Source of the DNA: Dyella jiangningensis
GTDB lineage: Bacteria; Pseudomonadota; Gammaproteobacteria; Xanthomonadales; Rhodanobacteraceae
Direction of reading: 5' to 3'
DNA: 64,000 bases
Assembly: GCA_000632805.1 (NCBI GenBank)
Contig: CP007444.1
Span: 620,001 to 684,000 of the forward strand
Shown: in pieces, positions 56,519 to 64,000 of the stretch
Numbering within the stretch: position 1 is the stretch's first letter
Layout: each line of letters begins with the position of its first letter
Notes under the pieces: generated by a model
Databases searched by the model: none
Told to the model about the DNA's origin: nothing
The model's input: the letters and a program-made list of their open reading frames with translations, nothing else
Translations under genes and position numbers: made by a program

Positions 56519-58147
56519 TCAGAGCCCGCGCATGCTCTGCGGTCGCTGGTAATCGCTGCCCGGCTTCCACTGGGGAAAGCTGTCCTCCATCGACAGGCGG
56601 CTGCCAACCATGAACAACGCCCGCACGTCCTCGACCGTGCCCGAAAGATCCCGGCGCGGGTTGTAGCGGTCCATGGAGGCCGGCACCCCGTAGTCGCTGC
56701 CGGCATCGGGCTGGGCCGCTGCCGAGCGCACGTACAACACCGGAACGCCGGCACGCGCGAAGCTAAGCTGGTCGGAGCGGAAGAACAGCCCCTTCTCCGG
56801 TTGGATATCGGCCATCACCTTGCGTCGCTGGGCATGCGCCGCTTCGGCCAGGTAGTCATCGAGTTGGGATTGCCCGAAACCGATCACCGCCAGCGCGCTC
56901 GCCGGGCCGTCCGCCGGGAGCAGGTCGAGGTTGATGTCCGCCACCGTGCTGGGCAGTGGCACGAGGGGATGTGCAACGTAGTAACGCGCGCCGATCAGAC
57001 CGGTCTCGTCGAGTGTGGTGGCGATGAAGAGCAGCGAGCGATGCGGTTTGGGCGCGCGATGCGCGAACGCCTCGGCGATCTCCAGCAGGCCGGCGAGCCC
57101 GGTGGCGTTGTCCATGGTGCCCCGGGGCGCTTCACCGGTTGCGGCGACGTGATCCCAATGGGCGGAATACACGATGGCCTCGCCTGGGCGCTTGCTGCCG
57201 TCGAGGCGTGCAACCACGTTATGCGACTCGCCGCGGCGAATGGTGCTGTCGAAGGCAACGCTGAGCGTGGCACTCAAAGGCACGGGCACGAAGCCGCGCT
57301 GCGCCGCCTGCCTCTTCAAGGCATCGAAGTCGGCGCCGGCATGGTTGAACAGCTGGCGTGCAGCCGCGGTGCTAAGCCAGCCCGCCACCGGCAGGCGGTG
57401 ACCGCCTTCAACGGCCATCGGAAGATCCGGCCGCGCAATCGACCAACCGTTCTGTACGACCGACCACGGGTAACCCGCGTCTTCCGTGTCGTGCACGATG
57501 AAGGCCGCGGCAGCTCCCTTTCGCGCCGCTTCTTCGAATTTGTAGGTCCAGCGGCCGAAATAGGTGAACTCGCGGCCTCTGAACAATCGTGGGTCCTGAT
57601 TCACCCAGCCGGGATCGTTGACCAGGATGACGACGGTCTTGCCCTTGAGGTCGAGGCCGGCATAGTCGTTCCACTGCTCGCCCGGCGCATCGATGCCGTA
57701 ACCCACGAAGACCAGCGGCGATGCCTCGAGCGATACATGGGGTTGCTCCGCCAGCGTGCCGACCACCATGTCCTTGCCGAAGGCGAGTTCGTCGGCGCCG
57801 TGTTCTCCCTGGATCGAAAGCGTGACCTGCTCCGGATGCTGCAGGGTTGCCGACACGTACGGCACCGCTTGCAACCAGCTGCCGTTGTTGCCGGGCGCCA
57901 GGCCAATGCGTGCGAATTGCTGGATGAGGTACCGGGTCGTGCGTTGCTCGGCATCGCCGCCCACCGTGCGACCGAGCAGCTCATCCGAAGAAAGCGCTTT
58001 CACATGCTGGGCGACATCGTCGAGCACGATGCCAGGCGAGAAGCTTGCATCCGAAGGCAGCGCATCCGTCGTGCCTGTGTTCGCCTGATGGTGCTGGCAT
58101 GCGCCCACCGCGAGGCACAGCAGCAACGTCATCCATGGGCGACGCAT
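56519..58147 (-). CDS. M28 family metallopeptidase, lipoprotein
   Basis: This is a 542-residue secreted aminopeptidase-type enzyme. The N-terminus MRRPWMTLLLCLAVGACQHH is a lipoprotein signal with lipobox AVGAC. A PA domain (about 130-280; YAGLDLKGKTVVILVNDPG) is inserted before the M28 domain, where zinc ligands are in YSAHWDHVAA (HxD), DNATGLAGLLEIAEAF and the downstream TLDETGLIGARYYV. The start at 58147 is ATG; a GTG at 58174 is possible. It acts at the outer membrane or in the periplasm. Single gene. Confidence 0.92.
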   Translation of the reverse strand: MRRPWMTLLLCLAVGACQHHQANTGTTDALPSDASFSPGIVLDDVAQHVKALSSDELLGRTVGGDAEQRTTRYLIQQFARIGLAPGNNGSWLQAVPYVSATLQHPEQVTLSIQGEHGADELAFGKDMVVGTLAEQPHVSLEASPLVFVGYGIDAPGEQWNDYAGLDLKGKTVVILVNDPGWVNQDPRLFRGREFTYFGRWTYKFEEAARKGAAAAFIVHDTEDAGYPWSVVQNGWSIARPDLPMAVEGGHRLPVAGWLSTAAARQLFNHAGADFDALKRQAAQRGFVPVPLSATLSVAFDSTIRRGESHNVVARLDGSKRPGEAIVYSAHWDHVAATGEAPRGTMDNATGLAGLLEIAEAFAHRAPKPHRSLLFIATTLDETGLIGARYYVAHPLVPLPSTVADINLDLLPADGPASALAVIGFGQSQLDDYLAEAAHAQRRKVMADIQPEKGLFFRSDQLSFARAGVPVLYVRSAAAQPDAGSDYGVPASMDRYNPRRDLSGTVEDVRALFMVGSRLSMEDSFPQWKPGSDYQRPQSMRGL

Positions 58148-58562
58148 AGGAAGGTCCACCGGTGAGGAACGCACAATCTAGCGTGTCGTTCGCTGCTTCA
58201 AACGTACCGAAAGACACACGCGTGTCTTGCGAAATCCGCAAGAAGTTGCCGTTGCCCGGTCGCTTGCGTGCGGCTTGCGAGCGAGAGTGGCGCGAGTGCT
58301 GCGTGGCTTCCGGATGCCGGGATGGGTCATTGGCAGGTATTTCAAATAGACGTCTATTTGGCACGTGCATGATGGCTGTTTGACGACCGCTGCCGCGGTG
58401 AACGCACCTCGCGCGTATCTGACATCCGCCCCTTTCGGCGAAGACCACCCGAAAGAAATGGATGCGTCTGGCCTGGAACAGGCCGTTCGCGGACTGTCGG
58501 CGGCGTGGCGGCGACGCCCTGGTGCGGTTACGCTTGTACGAGCCGCCCCCTGAAGTGCCCCC
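58148..58562. promoter_or_regulatory. Divergent intergenic region with an 18-bp palindrome
   Basis: The gap lies between the M28 gene (minus) and the rhomboid gene (plus). It contains the perfect palindrome CAAATAGACGTCTATTTG (58343-58360), centred about 205 bp from both starts. No gene is supported. The flanking frames are open but lack features. Confidence 0.5.
58343..58360. promoter_or_regulatory. 18-bp perfect palindrome, candidate operator
   Basis: CAAATAGAC and GTCTATTTG are exact reverse complements with no spacer, AT-rich at the ends, in an otherwise GC-rich stretch. This is the usual look of a dimeric repressor or activator site. Confidence 0.6.
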
Positions 58563-59213
58563 ATGCCGTTCGACTTGCCTGCCGTCACGCGTAACCTTCT
58601 GATCGCCAACGTGGCGGTATTCCTGTTGCAACAGGTCATGGGCGACACCCTGATCCTGCATTTCGCCTTGTGGCCCTGGGGCCCCGATCGCGTCGCCCAG
58701 CTGCCGGAAGGGCTGATATCGATAGGTTTTCGCCCCTGGCAGCTGGTGTCCTACGCCTTCATGCACGGCAACACCTTGCACCTGCTGTCCAACATGCTGG
58801 CGTTGTTCATGTTCGGCGGGCAGATCGAGCGCGTGTTCGGGCCACGCAATTTCATCGTTTATTACTTCGTCTGCCTGCTGATGGCGGCGCTGGCGCAGCT
58901 GATGGTGGTGCAGTGGTTCACCGGCGGGTTCTATCCGACGCTGGGAGCCTCGGGAGCGATCTTCGGCATCCTGCTTGCGTTCGGCATGCTGTTTCCGCAC
59001 GAGAAGATGATGCTGATCTTCCTGCCCATCCCCATTTCCGCCTGGTTGTTCGTCACGCTTTATGCGCTGTTCGAGCTGGTGCTGGGCGTGACCGGCACGC
59101 AATCTGGCATCGCGCATTTCGCCCATCTCGGCGGCATGCTCGGCGGTTTCCTGTTGATCCAGTACTGGCGCGGCAAGCTGCCGATCAAGCCCCGGCGCCA
59201 GCTCTGGCGTTGA
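58563..59213 (+). CDS. Rhomboid family intramembrane serine protease
   Basis: This is a 216-residue six-helix rhomboid without extra domains. The catalytic serine is Ser130 in GASGAIFG and the catalytic His188 in HFAHLGG, on separate helices as in GlpG. HGNTLHLLSNMLALFMFG near residues 76-93 is the conserved HxxxN region. Rhomboids cut transmembrane substrates near the lipid surface. The amino acid permease follows 24 nt downstream, probably in the same transcript. Confidence 0.93.
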   Translation: MPFDLPAVTRNLLIANVAVFLLQQVMGDTLILHFALWPWGPDRVAQLPEGLISIGFRPWQLVSYAFMHGNTLHLLSNMLALFMFGGQIERVFGPRNFIVYYFVCLLMAALAQLMVVQWFTGGFYPTLGASGAIFGILLAFGMLFPHEKMMLIFLPIPISAWLFVTLYALFELVLGVTGTQSGIAHFAHLGGMLGGFLLIQYWRGKLPIKPRRQLWR

Positions 59214-59237
59214 CCTTCACGCATCCGTTAGATCTCC

Positions 59238-60611
59238 ATGACACAGCATCTCCAGCGTCGCCTCACGCCGCGCCACATCACGTTCATGGCGCTTGGCATG
59301 GCCATTGGCGCCGGCCTGTTCCTCGGTTCCGCCGATGCCATCAAGCTTGCTGGCCCATCGGTGCTCTTCGCCTACATGGTCGGCGGCGTGATGATCTTCA
59401 TCATCATGCGCGCGCTGGGCGAGATGACCGTGCACGACCCCGTCGCCGGTTCGTTCAGCGTGTATGCGCAGCGCTACCTTGGATCGTTCGCCGGTTATCT
59501 CACCGGTTGGAACTACTGGCTGCTGATGGTCGGCGTTGGCATGGCCGAAGCCACTGCCGTCGGTGCATATATGCATGAGTGGTTTCCCGATTGGCCACGC
59601 TGGATCTGGGTGCTTGGCAGCGTGGTCATGATCGGCGGACTCAACCTGCTGAGTGTGCGCATCTATGGCGAGATGGAGTTCTGGTTCACCCTCGTGAAGG
59701 TGGTGACCGTGCTGGCGATGATCGTCGGCGGCCTCGCCATCATCTTCCTGGGCTGGGGCAACGGCGGACAGCCGACCGGGCTTTCCAACCTTTGGTCACA
59801 CGGAGGGTGGTTTCCACACGGCGTGATGGGCATGGTGCTCGCCTTGCCCGTGGTGGTGTTTTCCTTCGGCGGCGTGGAAACCGTCGGTATCGCGGCAGGT
59901 GAAGCCGCGCAGCCGGAACGGACTATTCCTCGCGCGGTGAATTCGGTGCTGTGGCGCATCCTGATTTTCTACGTCGGCGCGCTGTTCGTGATCATGGCGA
60001 TCTATCCGTGGACCGGCCTGGGCGAACACGGCAGTCCGTTCGTCACGACGTTCGCGAAACTGGGCATTCCGCAGGCGGCGGGCCTGATCAATTTCGTGGT
60101 GATCACCGCAGCCTTGTCGGGCTTCAACAGCACGACGTTCAGCGGCAGTCGCATGCTTTACAGCCTTGCCACCAAGGGGCAGGCGCCGTCGGCGTTTGGC
60201 TCGGTGAACGAGCATGGCGTGCCGTTGCGCGCCATCCTGGCGACGCTGGCGGTGCTGCTTTTGGCGGTGGTGTTGAATTACCTGCTGCCGGCCAAGGTGT
60301 TCGGCATGATGATGTCGATCCTGTCGTTCAACACGGTATGGACGTGGACGATGGTGCTGCTGGCCCATTACAGCTTTCGCCGGCGCATGCGTTTGAATGG
60401 CGAATCACCTTCGGGATTCAGGCTGCGCTGGTGGCCATTTACCGGTCTGCTGTGTCTCGCGTTCTTCGCTTTCGTGCTGGTGATGCTGGGCGTGAGCCCG
60501 GACACGCGCGTGGCACTCTATGTCGGCGTGGCGTGGATTGCCTTGCTCAGCGTGGCGTACAAGCTGTTCGGCGTGCGCGCACGCCTTACGGCATTACCGG
60601 CGACGGCCTGA
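59238..60611 (+). CDS. Amino acid permease, APC superfamily
   Basis: This 457-residue transporter has 12 membrane helices. The first, FMALGMAIGAGLFLGSADAI, carries the GxGxF-type substrate motif of amino acid/polyamine/organocation transporters, followed by ALGEMTVHDPVAGSFSVYAQRY, typical of the AroP/ProY/CycA branch. The imported amino acid is not predictable from motifs alone. It is 24 nt after the rhomboid gene. A REP element follows the stop. Confidence 0.92.
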   Translation: MTQHLQRRLTPRHITFMALGMAIGAGLFLGSADAIKLAGPSVLFAYMVGGVMIFIIMRALGEMTVHDPVAGSFSVYAQRYLGSFAGYLTGWNYWLLMVGVGMAEATAVGAYMHEWFPDWPRWIWVLGSVVMIGGLNLLSVRIYGEMEFWFTLVKVVTVLAMIVGGLAIIFLGWGNGGQPTGLSNLWSHGGWFPHGVMGMVLALPVVVFSFGGVETVGIAAGEAAQPERTIPRAVNSVLWRILIFYVGALFVIMAIYPWTGLGEHGSPFVTTFAKLGIPQAAGLINFVVITAALSGFNSTTFSGSRMLYSLATKGQAPSAFGSVNEHGVPLRAILATLAVLLLAVVLNYLLPAKVFGMMMSILSFNTVWTWTMVLLAHYSFRRRMRLNGESPSGFRLRWWPFTGLLCLAFFAFVLVMLGVSPDTRVALYVGVAWIALLSVAYKLFGVRARLTALPATA

Positions 60612-60629
60612 GGCTCCCGAAAGTCCTCT

Positions 60630-60706
60630 GTGAGAGCGCACCCTGTGCGCGACGGAAATCCGGTGGCGCACAACAAGCTCCGATCATCGCGCCGGGGTGC
60701 GCCCCC
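60630..60706. repeat. REP-like element, degenerate pair
   Basis: GTGAGAGCGCACCCTGTGCGCGAC (from 60630, quoted in part) is a good left arm; the right arm near 60689-60706 (GCGCCGGGGTGCGCC) is degenerate. It lies between the amino acid permease and rapA stop codons. Confidence 0.75.
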
Positions 60707-60725
60707 ATCATTCGGTAGAACTGGC

Positions 60726-63566
60726 TTAGCGAAGAGCCAGGAAGTCGGGGCTCACCACGAAGCGCACGGCGTCCAGGCGCAGGCGCGATTCCGGCAATGC
60801 CTTGAGCAAGGCGGTGCGTTCATCGGCAATGGCGGCGATTTCCGACTCGCTGATGGCCGGGTTCACCGCACGCAGGCCGATCAGTCGTGACAGCTCGGCG
60901 TCGAGTGCCTCGGTGGCGAGGGTGACCGCCTCCGTGACATTGGCCTGCGAGCGCTCATGCGCGATCGCCTCGGCCTTCTCCAGCATGGGCGGCACCAGCT
61001 TGGCGAGGAATTTGCGATAGCGGGGTACTTCGATCGTGCGGTCGGCGGCCTTGCGCAAGGCGACCTCGCTGGGACGGAAGTCGGCGCGTTCGGACAGGCG
61101 GGTATCGACGGTCACCATGATCGGCTGCGTGGGCAGGAAGCGCTCCGCGTCGAGGCGACGATCAGCCACGCATTCGAGCAGGAAGACAGCCTGCAGCAGT
61201 GCACTGCGCGGCGCCAGAGCATCATCCACGAGAAACGCGGCGTTGCCCTGTTCATTGGACAGCGTGAGATCGAGTGCACCTTGAACCATCGGATGGTCGA
61301 GGCGCAGCAATGGCAGTTCTTCCCGAGCGAGCGCCACGTCGCGCGCGAAGGTCACGGCTTGCGGACCTTCGTCGAAGCCGGGCAGGGCATCGGTGGAGAG
61401 ATATTGCGGATCGAGCAGCAATACCTTCCCGCCCAATTCCTCGGTGTGGATGCCAAAGCGCTCCAGCAGCGACTGGATGAATCCGTCGCGACCCGGATCG
61501 TGGTCTTCGCGGGTGAACGCCTGCTGCAGTTCGTCAGCATGCAGATCGCGGCTCGCTGCCAGTTCGAGCAGGTGATCGCGGCCGTCGCGGATCAAGGCGG
61601 CCATTTCCTCGTGCGCGCCGCGTGTTTCGGCGAGCAGCACCTCTAGCTCCTGGTCGCGATTATCGTCGTCGCGCGCGTGCTGCTCAGCGAGGCGCGCCAG
61701 CGATTCGCCAAAGCGGCGCAGCAGCTCGCGACCATCGGCGGGGCTGGAACGGAATGCGTCCACGCCTTCGTCGAACCAGCGCGCCAGTACATGCTGCGCG
61801 CTGTCGGTCACGGCGAGGATATGGATGCTGATGTCGTGCTTCTGGCCGATGCGATCCAGGCGGCCGATGCGCTGTTCCAGCAGGTCCGGATCGAGCGGCA
61901 GATCCCACAGGATAAGGCGATGGGCGAACTGGAAGTTGCGGCCTTCCGAGCCGATTTCCGAACATAGCAGCAGGCGTGCGCCATCGGGCTGAGCGAAATA
62001 TGCCGCATTGCGGTCGCGCTGCACGATGCCGAGGCCTTCGTGGAAACGCGCCACGCCCACGCCACTGCGAGTGCGGAGGGCTTCTTCGAGCGCCAGCACC
62101 TTGGCCTGGCTGCGACAGATCAGCAGGAACTTGTCCTGCGGATGTTCGTCGAGCAGGTTGACCAGGGCGTCCAGGCGCGGGTCGTTGGCGTAATCGATCT
62201 CGATGGCCGGCGCCGGCTGCTGGATATCCGCATGGAATTCGGCCAGCAGCGTCTGTCGACGGTCTTCGCTGAGCGATTCGGCATCAAGCAGATGCCACAC
62301 CGGCAAGCGCTTGGAAAAACCGCCGATGCTCGCGCGACGGTTGCGGAACATCGCGCGGCCGGTGCCGTGGCGATCGATCAGCGCCGCGAGGATCTCGCGC
62401 ACATTCTCCGGCTTGGTCGTGTCGGCCAGCCGTGCCAGCAGGCTTTCATCGCCGGCAAAAGCCTCCTGCAGGACGGCGCGCTGCGCGTCGTCCAACGGCT
62501 GGTTTTCCAGCAAGCGGTCGGCGACCCTGGACAGGTTGTGGAACGCGTCCGATTCGGACAGATAGATGTCCAGATCGTGATAGCGCTGCGGGTCGAGCAG
62601 GCGCAGTCGCGCGAAGTGACCGCTGCGACCCAGTTGTTCCGGCGTAGCCGTGAGCAGGATGACGCCGGGCGTGGCCGCGGCGAGCTTCTCCACCAGCGTG
62701 TAGCGCGGGCTGGCGGCCTCGGGCGTCCAGGCCAGGTGATGCGCCTCGTCGACCACCAGCAGGTCCCAGGGCGCCTCGAGCAGCTGCTGCGCGCGTCGCG
62801 GCGACTGCTCGAGGAAGGTGAAGTCCGCGATGACGAGCTGTTCGTCCTCGAACGGATTGCGCCCGTCACCGGATTGCTCCAGCGCCTCGCACCGCTCCTC
62901 GTCGTAGATGGCGAAGCTGAGGTTGAAGCGGCGCAGCAGCTCCACGAACCACTGGTAGACCAGGGTATCGGGCAGCAGGATCAAAACGCGCTCGGCGCGG
63001 CCGGTGGCGAGCTGGCGGGCCATGATCATGCCCGCCTCGATGGTCTTGCCCAGGCCGACTTCATCGGCCAGCAGCACGCGGGGAGGGCGGCGCGCCGAGG
63101 CGATGCCCGCCACGCGCAACTGATGCGGCACCAGGCCGATGCGGGACGCACCCAGGCCCCAGGCCGGCGAACGGCGGGCGTCGGCGCGGCGGCGCAGGCC
63201 TTCCAAGCGCAGCTCGAAATGGGAAGACGGGTCGGTGCGGCCGCCGATCAGGCGATCATCGGCCTGGCTGACGCTCTGCTCATCGTCGAGCTGGCCTTCC
63301 TCCAGTTCGCGCCCCTCGCCGCGGTAGACCAGCAGCTCTTCACGGACTTCCACGCGCTCGACCAGAAAGGCAATGCCCTTGCCGGCCACGCGCTGCCCGG
63401 GACGAAACTCCGCGCGCACCAGCGGTGCCGAATCGACGGCATAAGGGCGCAGCACCCCCGCCTTCGCGAACAGCACCTGCACCCCGCGTCCTTCGACGCG
63501 CAGCACGGTGCCAAGGCCGAGCTCAGGCTCGGCGGTGGAGATCCATCGTTGACCGGGTACGAACAT
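60726..63566 (-). CDS. rapA: RNA polymerase-associated protein RapA (Swi2/Snf2 ATPase)
   Basis: RapA binds RNA polymerase and recycles it after transcription. The 946-residue product is close to the E. coli length. From ATG 63566 it begins MFVPGQRWISTAEPELGLG, as RapA does. The helicase motifs are: I DEVGLGKTIEAG (Lys174), II DEAH with Asp273 (VVDEAHHLAW), III LLTATPEQLG, V/VI SEIGSEGRNFQFA and LEQRIGRLDRIGQ. N-terminal Tudor-like and C-terminal polymerase-binding regions flank them. The gene stands alone. Confidence 0.96.
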   Translation of the reverse strand: MFVPGQRWISTAEPELGLGTVLRVEGRGVQVLFAKAGVLRPYAVDSAPLVRAEFRPGQRVAGKGIAFLVERVEVREELLVYRGEGRELEEGQLDDEQSVSQADDRLIGGRTDPSSHFELRLEGLRRRADARRSPAWGLGASRIGLVPHQLRVAGIASARRPPRVLLADEVGLGKTIEAGMIMARQLATGRAERVLILLPDTLVYQWFVELLRRFNLSFAIYDEERCEALEQSGDGRNPFEDEQLVIADFTFLEQSPRRAQQLLEAPWDLLVVDEAHHLAWTPEAASPRYTLVEKLAAATPGVILLTATPEQLGRSGHFARLRLLDPQRYHDLDIYLSESDAFHNLSRVADRLLENQPLDDAQRAVLQEAFAGDESLLARLADTTKPENVREILAALIDRHGTGRAMFRNRRASIGGFSKRLPVWHLLDAESLSEDRRQTLLAEFHADIQQPAPAIEIDYANDPRLDALVNLLDEHPQDKFLLICRSQAKVLALEEALRTRSGVGVARFHEGLGIVQRDRNAAYFAQPDGARLLLCSEIGSEGRNFQFAHRLILWDLPLDPDLLEQRIGRLDRIGQKHDISIHILAVTDSAQHVLARWFDEGVDAFRSSPADGRELLRRFGESLARLAEQHARDDDNRDQELEVLLAETRGAHEEMAALIRDGRDHLLELAASRDLHADELQQAFTREDHDPGRDGFIQSLLERFGIHTEELGGKVLLLDPQYLSTDALPGFDEGPQAVTFARDVALAREELPLLRLDHPMVQGALDLTLSNEQGNAAFLVDDALAPRSALLQAVFLLECVADRRLDAERFLPTQPIMVTVDTRLSERADFRPSEVALRKAADRTIEVPRYRKFLAKLVPPMLEKAEAIAHERSQANVTEAVTLATEALDAELSRLIGLRAVNPAISESEIAAIADERTALLKALPESRLRLDAVRFVVSPDFLALR

Positions 63567-63891
63567 CAGTGGGGCAGCCGCCAGTTGCAAGGGCCGCCAA
63601 TTATCCGCCCAGTGGCAAGCCATGCCTAGGCTTGCGGGTGGCGAGGAGGCCCATGGCGAGCCGACCGGACGGGCAGAACTTGCACATTCCGTTCACGGCG
63701 ACGGAATCGGTGGAGGGATGTCGAGTTCGCGCGGAATCGGTCGCCAGCCAGGACCTTAGTGTGTGATTGCCGTCCAGTTTTGTCAGATGGCATGAACCAC
63801 TCGTCAGGAAAAACCTACTCCTTGTCGGATAGTTGCTTGGCTAATCGGGGCTGCTGGGTACAGTGTCGCCAAGGGAAACAGGGGAAATGCC
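63567..63891. other. Upstream region of rapA and of the right-edge gene
   Basis: This 325-bp divergent gap shows no supported gene. TTGGCT, 16 nt, TACAGT (about 63837-63864) is a weak candidate promoter for the gene that starts at 63892. No clear rapA promoter is assigned. Confidence 0.35.
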
Positions 63892-64000
63892 ATGCAGGTC
63901 TTTTCGCGCCAGCGAAGCGTTGTGCTGGCCCCGGTGCGTAATGGGCGTCCGGCAGTGGATCAGCCGCCGCGCATCGGTAGCTCGCGCCGACGCCATGTCG
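63892..64000 (+). CDS. Partial reading frame at the right edge
   Basis: From ATG 63892, after AGGGG at good spacing, a frame stays open for 36 codons to the end of the window (MQVFSRQRSVVLAPVRNG and beyond). It is too short to recognise. An ATG at 63887 opens another frame but is only 2 nt from the purine-rich site. Confidence 0.35.
   Translation, partial: MQVFSRQRSVVLAPVRNGRPAVDQPPRIGSSRRRHV

Overview
The window is a stretch of high-GC chromosome from a gammaproteobacterium of the order Xanthomonadales (Lysobacterales). The gene content fits Rhodanobacteraceae (a Dyella, Luteibacter or Rhodanobacter type organism): queA-tgt-yajC-secD-secF, an Oar-like TonB-dependent receptor, motAB, amgK-murU, glnK-amtB, a SufR-led suf operon, and many secreted metallopeptidases. 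Short palindromic repeats (REP/REPIN-like, core GGAGCGCACCC-GTGCGCGAC) sit between genes. The genus is an inference from gene content and repeat style only. No rRNA, tRNA, CRISPR array, integrase or transposase gene was seen.

Layout. 0.2-5 kb: ABC-2 exporter, two tandem DesK-type histidine kinases and one LuxR-type regulator, tightly coupled. 5-11.4 kb: queuosine genes queA and tgt, then the SecDF-YajC translocase genes, with repeat elements in the gaps. 12-15.1 kb: a large TonB-dependent receptor behind a 700-bp leader region. 15.6-17.6 kb (minus): motA-motB behind a clear FliA (sigma-28) promoter. 17.8-22.8 kb (minus): a fatty acid hydroxylase/sterol desaturase, murU-amgK (cell-wall recycling), and glnK-amtB behind a probable sigma-54 promoter.

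23.1-29.2 kb (plus): sufR-sufB-methyltransferase-sufC-sufD-sufS, with a palindrome overlapping the sufR promoter. 29.3-33.8 kb: a DUF3291 protein, an M13 peptidase, a GNAT acetyltransferase with a Rieske ferredoxin, and a secreted protein of unknown function. 33.8-38.9 kb (minus): a five-gene tripartite ABC efflux operon ending in an MipA/OmpV protein. 39.1-41.3 kb: a HAD phosphatase with a class III aminotransferase. 41.4-44.0 kb (minus): an AT-richer three-gene module made of a lipoprotein, a DUF2235 (Tle1-like) lipase and a coiled-coil membrane protein. This is the best candidate for a toxin/immunity-type accessory system.

44.4-46.5 kb (minus): a TctDE-like two-component pair beside a possible Fur box. 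46.7-47.0 kb: a multiply frameshifted remnant of a flavoprotein reductase. 47.2-50.3 kb: an M1 peptidase coupled to a six-helix membrane protein. 50.3-52.4 kb (minus): a SET-GNAT-HutD operon and a ComEA-like protein. 52.6-55.8 kb: an M20 dipeptidase, the YggS PLP protein and an NlpC/P60 hydrolase. 55.8-58.1 kb (minus): an NAD(P)-binding protein and an M28 peptidase. 58.6-60.6 kb: a rhomboid protease and an amino acid permease. 60.7-63.6 kb (minus): RapA. A partial reading frame runs off the right edge.

Most genes are in short operons with 4-nt start/stop overlaps. Several very long antisense reading frames (up to 945 codons) are by-products of the GC-rich third codon position and are not annotated.
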